Part shown: positions 8,044 through 14,277 of the stretch, piece by piece | Position numbering within the stretch: the stretch's first letter is position 1 | How the letters are laid out: each line of letters opens with the position of its first letter | Assembly: GCA_017399515.1 (NCBI GenBank) | Contig: JAFQBZ010000133.1 | Location: forward strand, 1 to 24,564 | From: Clostridia bacterium | GTDB taxonomy: Bacteria; Bacillota; Clostridia; Christensenellales; UBA1242 | Reading direction: 5' to 3' | DNA length: 24,564 nt | Program-made: the position numbers and the translations under genes | The notes under the pieces: generated by a model | Database searches by the model: none | Seen by the model: only the letters and a program-made list of their open reading frames with translations | What the model was told of the DNA's origin: nothing

Positions 8044-8889
8044 TTAAGTTATAGATTTAAGTTTAATCCATAGGGCTTCGAAAATTGTTTTTCCATAAGG
8101 AATTGCGAAGCGAACGCTTCCTGAAATGTCGCTTATGTTAACACAGCCAAAAAATCTGCTGTCTTCAGAAACATTTCGATTGTCACCCATAACAAAATAT
8201 GAATTTTCTGGAACGGTTAAGGAATATTTTCTTTCGTCGTCAGGAAGGTTTATATCTTGTATGTTTTGAAAGATTTGCTCAAAATTAGCGTAACCATTTA
8301 TATATGTCACCATGCTGATTGCGTCATAACACATTTCTTCGGTGAGATATGATTCGTCAAGTTCAACTGTTTTGCCATCTCTATCTTTCACGATTATATC
8401 ATAATAATATTTTTTTGGCAATAGTTCCGGTTCTTGATGTGTTAAATAAAATGTAACAATGTCACCAGGGCAGGCAATTATACGCTTTATCATTGATTTA
8501 ACATCTTGTTTTTCAGTTTTTTTGATGTATTTATAATCAGTGTTTGCAATGATTACGATTTCATCATGAAGGTAAGTGTCTTTGCTTTTATAATAAACGA
8601 TATCACAGTGAGTGTCATCGTTATCACTTGTGATGGAAACATTCATTGTGGGTTGCATGCTTGCACCAACAACCATTATTGGTGTGAGCAAAATTTGAAA
8701 AACAAAAATAAAACCCATAAAAACAACGCCAAAAACAAGCATAAATTTGAAAACTAAACTCTCGGTGTATAAGCCTGTGTTTTTTGGTTTAACAGGTGTG
8801 TTATGAGAGAGAAATTCATCTTCTTGCATTTCGGCATTAATGGTTTTGCTGTTTTCTGTTTCGGTTGATTTAATTTCTTCCATTTCCAT
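8044..8889 (-). CDS. lepB: signal peptidase I
   Basis: A type I signal peptidase of 281 residues that removes Sec signal peptides outside the membrane. A ~45-residue acidic, Ser/Thr-rich cytoplasmic leader precedes one membrane anchor (about 46-70). The catalytic Ser is S77 (GASMQPT), the general base Lys is K135 (MIKRIIACPGD), and the MGDNRN...EDSRFFG box covers about 234-248. A single N-terminal anchor fits the Gram-positive type. An insert between about 150 and 220 makes it longer than the ~180-residue Bacillus SipS. The start is ambiguous: ATG at 8889 or, two codons on, at 8883. Neither has a Shine-Dalgarno site. It heads a two-gene unit with the lipoprotein gene. Confidence 0.95.
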   Translation of the reverse strand: MEMEEIKSTETENSKTINAEMQEDEFLSHNTPVKPKNTGLYTESLVFKFMLVFGVVFMGFIFVFQILLTPIMVVGASMQPTMNVSITSDNDDTHCDIVYYKSKDTYLHDEIVIIANTDYKYIKKTEKQDVKSMIKRIIACPGDIVTFYLTHQEPELLPKKYYYDIIVKDRDGKTVELDESYLTEEMCYDAISMVTYINGYANFEQIFQNIQDINLPDDERKYSLTVPENSYFVMGDNRNVSEDSRFFGCVNISDISGSVRFAIPYGKTIFEALWIKLKSIT

Positions 8890-8902
8890 ATATAATAATT
8901 AT

Positions 8903-8929
8903 ATTATACTATTTAATTAAATTTATCAA
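8903..8929 (-). promoter_or_regulatory. possible promoter of lepB
   Basis: On the minus strand a perfect TATAAT lies 13 bases before the ATG at 8889. TTGATA precedes it by 15 bases, a short spacing. The leader would be about 7-13 bases, with no ribosome site. Confidence 0.45.
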
Positions 8930-9032
8930 TATTTTTTAAAATACTAAAAAAATAATTGTCTAAAAAGATAATAAACAAAATCTTTTTGTTAAAAGATATT
9001 TTTTGTTAAATTTATTGCAAATAGATACATAA

Positions 9033-9061
9033 TTGACTATTTTATTTTTTTGTGTTAAACT
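9033..9061 (+). promoter_or_regulatory. promoter giving a probably leaderless mRNA
   Basis: TTGACT (9033-9038) is followed after 17 bases by TAAACT (9056-9061), with TG one base upstream (extended -10). Only 7 bases separate the -10 from the ATG at 9069, so transcription should start at or one base before the start codon. No Shine-Dalgarno sequence exists. Confidence 0.6.
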
Positions 9062-9068
9062 TTGTGCT

Positions 9069-10049
9069 ATGAAAAGATTATATTATGCAACCTTTGAAAA
9101 GGGTTTAGATGAAGTTGTTAAAAAAATTATAGCAAAACAAGATAAAAATGCGTTTATTAAGCGTCTTTATAGTGATTCTGTTTTGTTCTTTGCTGATGAA
9201 CATTTTAGTTTAGCAGGAAGTTGTTTTAAATCAGCGTATTTTGTTATTGACAGTTTGGTTAAAGAGGGCACAGGTGCACTCAATTTTGCCATGAAGCATT
9301 TGCTTGAAAAAAAAGATTGGCACTTAGTTTTTCCTAAAGATGTGAAGAAATTTAAGGTTTTATATCTTAAAGAAGACAGCAAAATTATGATTGACAGCAA
9401 ACTTAAACAAGCCGTTGAAGTTATGCTTTCTCGAAAAACAAAAAGACAAATCAGTTATTTAAACGGCACAGAAGAACTTGTGTTTCTTGCAAAAGAAGAT
9501 GGCATGAATCTCTTTATGAGAAGGCTTAATATTGAGTCTGCTTATCAAAAAATTAGAGGGCTTCAAATTGAACCTGAAGTTGCTTATGTTTTGAATTTTA
9601 TGTCAGAGCCAGCACAAAGCGAAGCAGTGGTTGACCCTTTTGCTTATGATGGCGTGGTGGCATATTCAAGAGCAATGTCTTTCAAAAAGGCAAATGTGAT
9701 TGCAAATGAAAAAGAAATTGAAAATGTTGCTGACATTAAAAAACTTGCAAAAAGCCTTAAAGAAAAGAGTTTTTCAGTGATGAACTATGACTTTTTAGAC
9801 GATAAATTTCCAATTAAATTTATTGATAAAATTGTTACAGTTTTGCCTTCAATGAACTATGATTTTGAAGTGAGTTTGACAAAATTATATGAAAGTTTCT
9901 TTAATAAAATTTATAAACTTAATGTTAAAACTGTTGCCATTGCAATGACAAAATCTATTGATGTTTTGCCAATAATAAAAGGGAAATATGAAGTTGAAAT
10001 GAAAGTTTCAACACAAAAATTTAACTTGTTTAAACTTAAAATTAAATAA
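9069..10049 (+). CDS. UPF0020/THUMP-like RNA methylase homologue, motifs degraded
   Basis: A 326-residue protein whose layout resembles THUMP-containing RNA guanine methyltransferases: an N-terminal ~150-residue region (MKRLYYATFEKGLDEVV), then a Rossmann-like domain starting IEPEVAYVLNFM. The SAM-binding motif I reads DPFAYDGVV (from D189) where active members have DPFCGSGT. The position of the catalytic N/DPPY motif reads VLPS (259-261). Both losses suggest that methyl transfer is lost or altered. An upstream in-frame TTG at 9033 would add 12 hydrophobic residues, but it is the -35 box itself, so I take ATG 9069. It is a single-gene unit ending in a strong terminator. The family call rests on pattern, not alignment. 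Confidence 0.6.
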   Translation: MKRLYYATFEKGLDEVVKKIIAKQDKNAFIKRLYSDSVLFFADEHFSLAGSCFKSAYFVIDSLVKEGTGALNFAMKHLLEKKDWHLVFPKDVKKFKVLYLKEDSKIMIDSKLKQAVEVMLSRKTKRQISYLNGTEELVFLAKEDGMNLFMRRLNIESAYQKIRGLQIEPEVAYVLNFMSEPAQSEAVVDPFAYDGVVAYSRAMSFKKANVIANEKEIENVADIKKLAKSLKEKSFSVMNYDFLDDKFPIKFIDKIVTVLPSMNYDFEVSLTKLYESFFNKIYKLNVKTVAIAMTKSIDVLPIIKGKYEVEMKVSTQKFNLFKLKIK

Positions 10050-10050
10050 T

Positions 10051-10078
10051 AAAAACACTCGAAATTTCGAGTGTTTTT
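10051..10078. terminator. bidirectional terminator between convergent genes
   Basis: A perfect palindrome of 14-base arms (AAAAACACTCGAAA and its complement) with T-runs on either strand. It serves the 9069 gene on the plus strand and the 10790 gene on the minus strand. Confidence 0.92.
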
Positions 10079-10085
10079 TTGTGTT

Positions 10086-10790
10086 TTATTTTGCTTCTTT
10101 TTTTGCTTTTGCTTCGTCAAGTTTATCTTTTTTTGATTGCATTTCGCCGTGTTTATCACTCATTTGTTTTGCGGCTCTTAAAACCAAAATATAAATGATG
10201 ATAATGCTTAGAACTGTTGTTATGATGTTCACAATTAAAAGCCTGAAAATTGCAAAAATTAAAGTTAAAATAACTGAGATAAAACCAACAGAAAACATTA
10301 CATTTCTTGCATAAAAATGTGTTTGCTTCCACACGAATTCGGCTGATGTTGTGAGTTTGTTTTTAAATGGTGAAAACGCTTTAAATGGAAGATATTTAAT
10401 CTTAAGACCACCAAGCATAATGTATGCTGAAAATGGTAAGAAATAAACAAGTGACATTGGAATTTCCGAAAGTGTTCCAACTGCAAAACCTTCCACACTT
10501 GAAACATAAATCATTATTAGCATATTTTCAAAAATGCAAGTGTAAAACATCATTTTTAAAAAGAAGTTCAATGCTTCTTTTTTTCTTGTGAGTTGAATCA
10601 CGAGCCAAAGAATTGTTGGAACAATGCTGCACGCAAGCAAGAACCATTTTGAGCCCAAAACAGCAATTTTTTCAGTTATGCTGAAAAATAATGGAACTTT
10701 TTTTGGTGTTTTGAAAATGAGCAACAAAATCGAAGTTATAAGGTTTGTTGCTGCTATTATTGTTGTTTTAAAATCTAATTTTTTCATCAT
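10086..10790 (-). CDS. SdpI/DUF1648-like integral membrane protein
   Basis: A 234-residue membrane protein with about six hydrophobic segments (8-27, 47-66, 78-98, 108-128, 163-181, 185-205) and a Lys/Glu-rich cytoplasmic tail. The N-terminal KKVPLFFSITEKI...GSKWFL resembles DUF1648 (P-x-x-P-x-HF...GSKW). The segment FKNKLTTSAEFVWKQTHFYA resembles the SdpI signature, a basic stretch followed by S-x-x-VW-x-x-TH. SdpI of Bacillus confers immunity to the SdpC toxin and signals through SdpR; most homologues have unknown roles. No sdpC or sdpR-like gene is adjacent. ATG at 10790 is followed by a second ATG. No ribosome site is present, and the promoter sits so close that the message should be leaderless. 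Confidence 0.6.
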   Translation of the reverse strand: MMKKLDFKTTIIAATNLITSILLLIFKTPKKVPLFFSITEKIAVLGSKWFLLACSIVPTILWLVIQLTRKKEALNFFLKMMFYTCIFENMLIMIYVSSVEGFAVGTLSEIPMSLVYFLPFSAYIMLGGLKIKYLPFKAFSPFKNKLTTSAEFVWKQTHFYARNVMFSVGFISVILTLIFAIFRLLIVNIITTVLSIIIIYILVLRAAKQMSDKHGEMQSKKDKLDEAKAKKEAK

Positions 10791-10796
10791 AGTTTA

Positions 10797-10825
10797 AGAG
10801 TAAATTTATTTATATATTTTGTCAA
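10797..10825 (-). promoter_or_regulatory. promoter giving a leaderless mRNA
   Basis: On the minus strand a consensus TTGACA is followed after 17 bases by TACTCT, and only 6 bases (TAAACT) separate that from ATG 10790. The A of the ATG falls at the expected +1. No Shine-Dalgarno sequence is present. The -35 box begins one base after the T-run of the upstream gene's terminator. Confidence 0.65.
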
Positions 10826-10826
10826 T

Positions 10827-10856
10827 AAAAAAGAAGCAATTGAATGCTTCTTTTTT
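10827..10856 (-). terminator. intrinsic terminator of the S66 peptidase gene
   Basis: AAAAAAGAAGCA (10827-10838) pairs with TGCTTCTTTTTT (10845-10856) around a 6-base loop. It lies downstream of the minus-strand stop at 10871. Confidence 0.85.
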
Positions 10857-10870
10857 GTTTTAAAATAGTT

Positions 10871-11950
10871 TTAATTTAATGCTGAATTCTTTATTGTTAT
10901 TGTTTTTTCATTTGGGTTAAGTTCAATCTCTGCGCCAAGTGGCAAGATTGCGTGTGGGTAAGCGTGACCTATATTTAAGTTATAGAAAACAGGGAAGTCG
11001 AACTCTTCAAGTTCTTCGATTAAAACTTGTTTATATTCTTCATAATAAACCTCGTCAACAGGCTTTCCGCACACGATTCCTGAAACTTGATTCATTATGC
11101 CCATTTCTTTGAATTTTTTAATGATGTTTCTATATTTTTCAGGCGACATTTTTGCTGGACCTGTTTCGATAAGCATAATAGAATTTTTCCATTCTTCAAG
11201 GGTAGGAAGAGGGTTGTAATCTTTAGCAATTTTTTCAAAAGCAGGATAATTTTCAGTTTCAAAGAAAGAGTAGTCTGCAAGAATTTCAATGCAACCGCCG
11301 AGAAGTTTTCCAGACACGATTTTATTGCCTTTCAAAACTTCGTAACCTTTTGAATTGTCACGCTTTTCACGAAGTGTTCCAACAGCGTTTGGTGAATAGT
11401 CTGTTCTGTCAAGATACCACACAGGGCTTGGTTTAATTTCATAATTTGTTGGCGCATTAAAAAGATAATTAAAAGCAGTTTTTGAATATTCAAGCATTTC
11501 AGGTTCAAATTCGGCGAGATCGGTTAAAAATGCTTGGCCATAAAATGTGATGAGTCCAAGTTTGTTGAGCATTAAATGGTTTGTTGTTGAATCTGAAAAA
11601 CCTAAAAATATTTTTGGATTATTCTTAACGGTTTCTTTGAAAATTTCGTCATTTAAAAGGTAAGGAAGGGCAAGGTAGGCATCTTCACCACCGATTGCAC
11701 AAATGATTGCTTTGATTTCATCATCAGCAAATGCCTGTTTTAAATCTTCCGCTCTTTTTTCTGGGTGGTTTTTAATAAAATCAATACCTTTCATTGAGTT
11801 TTCCATAAAAACAGGCACAAGTTCTAACTCTTCAAGGCGTTTGATTCCAAGGTCGAGTTCGTGCTTGATGAATGATTCACCTAAAATTCCACTAGAAAGG
11901 CTTACGATTGCAACTTTGTCGCCTTTTTTTAATCTGTTTGCTTTAATCAT
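10871..11950 (-). CDS. S66-family serine peptidase (LD-carboxypeptidase / MccF-like)
   Basis: A 359-residue S66 hydrolase with all three catalytic residues: S119 in LGFSDST, E262 in IETGPAKMSP, and H329 in NIGHAYP. GGEDAY near 88 is a further family mark. S66 includes LD-carboxypeptidases that trim tetrapeptides during murein recycling (about 300 residues) and MccF enzymes that cleave microcin C-type aminoacyl-nucleotides (about 345 residues). The length and the extended loop with W178 lean toward the MccF-like branch. There is no signal peptide, so it is cytosolic. AAGGAG precedes the ATG. It lies 48 bases after the kinase-Nudix gene in the same direction, with a weak terminator between. Confidence 0.9.
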   Translation of the reverse strand: MIKANRLKKGDKVAIVSLSSGILGESFIKHELDLGIKRLEELELVPVFMENSMKGIDFIKNHPEKRAEDLKQAFADDEIKAIICAIGGEDAYLALPYLLNDEIFKETVKNNPKIFLGFSDSTTNHLMLNKLGLITFYGQAFLTDLAEFEPEMLEYSKTAFNYLFNAPTNYEIKPSPVWYLDRTDYSPNAVGTLREKRDNSKGYEVLKGNKIVSGKLLGGCIEILADYSFFETENYPAFEKIAKDYNPLPTLEEWKNSIMLIETGPAKMSPEKYRNIIKKFKEMGIMNQVSGIVCGKPVDEVYYEEYKQVLIEELEEFDFPVFYNLNIGHAYPHAILPLGAEIELNPNEKTITIKNSALN

Positions 11951-11976
11951 AAAAATCTCCTTATTTTTGATTTAAT

Positions 11977-11999
11977 AAAAGGCAGAATTTATCTGCCTT
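11977..11999 (-). terminator. weak terminator or attenuator after the kinase-Nudix gene
   Basis: GGCAGA (11981-11986) pairs with TCTGCC (11992-11997), extended by AA/TT, followed on the minus strand by TTTTATT. The short stem overlaps the stop codon, so read-through into the S66 gene is likely. Confidence 0.5.
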
Positions 12000-12930
12000 A
12001 TTTGTTTGGATTTGTTTCAATGTTATGTTCAAGTATGTTTAAGTTGATGTCATACTTAAATGTTCCGGTTACATAATTGCCCTTCAAAATTTCAGGAAGC
12101 CAATAGCCGTCATCAGGGAACATTCTTGTGTAAGGAATTTTGCCAAGTTCAAACCAAACAGGAGCCATTTCTTCAGACTCGGTTGGAGTGCCTTCATAGT
12201 CAGTTGCTGTGAAAATGCTCATATTAACAATTGCGTGTTCACCTTTAACATATTCATCAAATTCAATTTCTGCACGCTTTTGTGGATTTATTGGTCTTAT
12301 ATTAAATTCTTCTTGGGTTTCGCGAATGGCGGCGTCTTCAACTGATTCATAAGGTTCAACTTTTCCGCCAGCACCATTTAATAGCCCTGCGCCAAAGCCT
12401 CTCTTCTTTTTTGCAAGAAGAATTTTGTTATCTTTAATAATAAAGAGAAGGGTGGTTTTTAAATATCGAACAAAGCCGTCATCTGTGCTTTTGATAATGA
12501 TAATTTCGTCAAAGCCCTCTTCTCTTGTTGGGTATGAGAAGTTTTCAGCGAACTCACGAATGACTTTTTCGCCAACAACTCTTCTTCTTAACGAGTCTTG
12601 TTTTATGCAGGTTTCAACTGAATTTTCAATAACAATTGCTCTTCTTCTAATTTTCAAATCTTCAAAGTGAGAAAGTGCTTTTTTTCTGTTTTCAATGCTG
12701 CTGTTTGTTGCATCAATTAGCACATCTTTTCCTTGAGATAAAAAGTTTCTTGCTCTTGAATAAAGGGTGTTAAAAACTTCGTCGTTATGGTCTTGGTCTT
12801 CTTCAAAGCCATAAAGTTCTTTTCGAATTTCGTCACTTGCCAAAATTTTTGTTCTGGCGTCAATTTTTGTTTTGGTGTAGGTTGATTTTCCACTTCCTGG
12901 AAGCCCTACCATTAAGGTTAATGTGGTCAT
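11998..12930 (-). CDS. P-loop kinase fused to MTH1-like Nudix hydrolase
   Basis: A 310-residue two-domain protein. Residues 1-150 are a P-loop kinase of the polynucleotide-kinase/AAA_33 kind: Walker A GLPGSGKST (9-17), SDEIRKELYG (32-41), and DATNSS (73-78), with an Arg-rich lid RRRVVG near 115. Residues 155-310 are a Nudix domain whose box runs from G189 to I211 (G-x5-E195-x7-R203-E-x-x-E207-E208; Asn replaces the usual late Gly). The flanks KKRGFGAG and FPDDGYWLP strongly resemble human MTH1, which cleaves 8-oxo-dGTP. The substrate is therefore perhaps an oxidised or damaged nucleotide, with the kinase acting on a related nucleoside, nucleotide or nucleic-acid end. That coupling is inference. 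A GAGGA site precedes the ATG. Confidence 0.85.
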   Translation of the reverse strand: MTTLTLMVGLPGSGKSTYTKTKIDARTKILASDEIRKELYGFEEDQDHNDEVFNTLYSRARNFLSQGKDVLIDATNSSIENRKKALSHFEDLKIRRRAIVIENSVETCIKQDSLRRRVVGEKVIREFAENFSYPTREEGFDEIIIIKSTDDGFVRYLKTTLLFIIKDNKILLAKKKRGFGAGLLNGAGGKVEPYESVEDAAIRETQEEFNIRPINPQKRAEIEFDEYVKGEHAIVNMSIFTATDYEGTPTESEEMAPVWFELGKIPYTRMFPDDGYWLPEILKGNYVTGTFKYDINLNILEHNIETNPNK

Positions 12931-13058
12931 TTCGTATCCTCGTAAAATATTGTATGTAACTTAAGTTTAACATAAATATTTTTTTAAGGCTAAAGAATTT
13001 AAGGGGTTTTATGCAAAATTTCAAAAATTGATGCAAATAAAGATATTTTTTAAATGTA

Positions 13059-13087
13059 TTGAAATTTATTTTTAATTTTGGTAAAAT
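13059..13087 (+). promoter_or_regulatory. promoter of the 13125 gene
   Basis: TTGAAA is followed after 17 bases by TAAAAT, with TG one base ahead of the -10. The ribosome site AGGGAG precedes the ATG by about 8 bases. Confidence 0.65.
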
Positions 13088-13124
13088 GGAATTGCTGATA
13101 TAAAGATTTTTAGGGAGAATCATT

Positions 13125-14087
13125 ATGTTGACAATCAAAGAAGCAAAGAAGATTCCTTTTGAACAACTTGACGAAGAAACAAAAGAGTTTTTGTATGACT
13201 TATTTAAAAGGTATGTTGTTAGAAAGAAAATTGCTGATACAAACAAAACCTTGACTTCAATATTCTCAAAAAGAGTGGGGCTTAACCCAAGAGAATATGC
13301 AAGGTGTTTTAATGAGTTTAATTCTTGTTTTGTGAGCACCGATCTTATCAGGTGTTTGAGTTATGATGAAATTCATACTTCATTTTTAAGAAAGATGACG
13401 GAAGATCAGTTTAACTATTTTTTAGAACGAACAGGTAACTCTTTTGACAGAAAAATTGCACTTATGTGTTTTTCTGGAAGACCTAGTGAGAGAATTGCAA
13501 ACAGGGTGTCATTTCCGGTTATGCTTGCTTATGCAAATATGCAAGATATTGTTGTTGATGCTCTTAGCAAAGACCCTAAAGCAAGTTACAGCAGAACCTT
13601 TTCCGATGCCGCAAGAACTGTTAGAACAGACTTTTTTAAAGCAACAGGAAAGAGAATTAATGACACTGTTATTGCAAGTGAAAGAACAGACTATAAGGCA
13701 GTTGGAAAGAAATGTGCTCTCATTTGGAAGCAAATGCTTGAGTTTTATAAAAAAGGGTTAGAAAATCTTGAGCCTCTTGAAGCGGCTGCTTTTGTTAGAG
13801 AAAATTTTGTTTTCACCACAAACGGAATAGGGCAGTTTGACGAGGTTATTGACAAGGCGCTTTTAGAAGCAATGAAAGAAGTTGAAAGTGACAGGCAGTT
13901 CCATAGTGAGTTTATGGAAGAAAATCCTGATGATTATATTCCTGCCGATGTTGATGAATTGTATTCGAAAAAATATGTAGAAGATGTTTATTTTGCAAAA
14001 CTTAAGCCATCATTAGATGCTGTTTTTGATAGACATTTATTAGACCCTATTTATTTTGAAGCAGAGGCAAAAAAGAAAATTCAATAA
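13125..14087 (+). CDS. hypothetical soluble protein, unrecognised
   Basis: I recognise no family in these 320 residues. The protein looks cytosolic, with no signal peptide or membrane span, and mostly helical. It opens MLTIKEAKKIPFEQLDEETK. A basic middle stretch (SRTFSDAARTVRTDFFKATGKR, broken by few acidic residues, about 157-180) could contact nucleic acid or another acidic partner. The C-terminal third is acidic and ends with a Lys-rich tail. The gene has its own good promoter, ribosome site and strong terminator, so it is a genuine single-gene unit. It is divergent from the kinase-Nudix gene, with 194 bases between them. Confidence 0.75.
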   Translation: MLTIKEAKKIPFEQLDEETKEFLYDLFKRYVVRKKIADTNKTLTSIFSKRVGLNPREYARCFNEFNSCFVSTDLIRCLSYDEIHTSFLRKMTEDQFNYFLERTGNSFDRKIALMCFSGRPSERIANRVSFPVMLAYANMQDIVVDALSKDPKASYSRTFSDAARTVRTDFFKATGKRINDTVIASERTDYKAVGKKCALIWKQMLEFYKKGLENLEPLEAAAFVRENFVFTTNGIGQFDEVIDKALLEAMKEVESDRQFHSEFMEENPDDYIPADVDELYSKKYVEDVYFAKLKPSLDAVFDRHLLDPIYFEAEAKKKIQ

Positions 14088-14111
14088 ATATAAAAAGCAT
14101 TAAAAATTATC

Positions 14112-14136
14112 AAAACACCCGTTCGGGTGTTTTTTT
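14112..14136 (+). terminator. intrinsic terminator of the 13125 gene
   Basis: ACACCC pairs with GGGTGT around GTTC, with flanking A and T runs. It isolates the glycan operon from the left. Confidence 0.93.
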
Positions 14137-14202
14137 GCGTTAAAATTTATGGAACCTATAAATAATTGTTATTTATATATGTAATATATAAAGGTTTATT
14201 TC

Positions 14203-14231
14203 TTGACTCTAAAAATTACATAGTTTATAAT
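14203..14231 (+). promoter_or_regulatory. strong promoter of the surface-glycan operon
   Basis: TTGACT is followed after 17 bases by TATAAT. The predicted transcription start is near 14238. No other convincing promoter or terminator is seen from here to the right edge, so this probably drives the whole operon. Confidence 0.8.
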
Positions 14232-14238
14232 GATAATG

Positions 14239-14251
14239 TGTGATAATCACA
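14239..14251. promoter_or_regulatory. palindrome at the operon's transcription start (candidate operator)
   Basis: TGTGAT-A-ATCACA is a perfect 13-base palindrome with 6-base arms, placed at about +1 to +13 of the predicted transcript. Its position fits a repressor operator; it could also form a small 5' hairpin. Confidence 0.45.
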
Positions 14252-14277
14252 AGTATTAGGAGAATTTTTATTAGGTT

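Noticed and set aside
8962..8987. A/T stem (AAAAAGAT / ATCTTTTT) between lepB and the 9069 gene
   Set aside because: It lies between divergent genes where no transcript should end, has a 10-base loop and little GC, so it is probably chance.
9033..9068. TTG start 12 codons ahead of the 9069 gene
   Set aside because: The TTG is the -35 box of a good promoter, and the added residues are not needed by the domain.
12860..13339. Minus-strand 159-residue frame spanning the kinase-Nudix/orphan gap
   Set aside because: It overlaps both genes and their promoters, has low-complexity composition, and no start signal.
14239..14251. A classical CRP/FNR binding site
   Set aside because: The half-sites TGTGA/TCACA are only 3 bases apart rather than the 6 needed; kept only as a generic palindrome.
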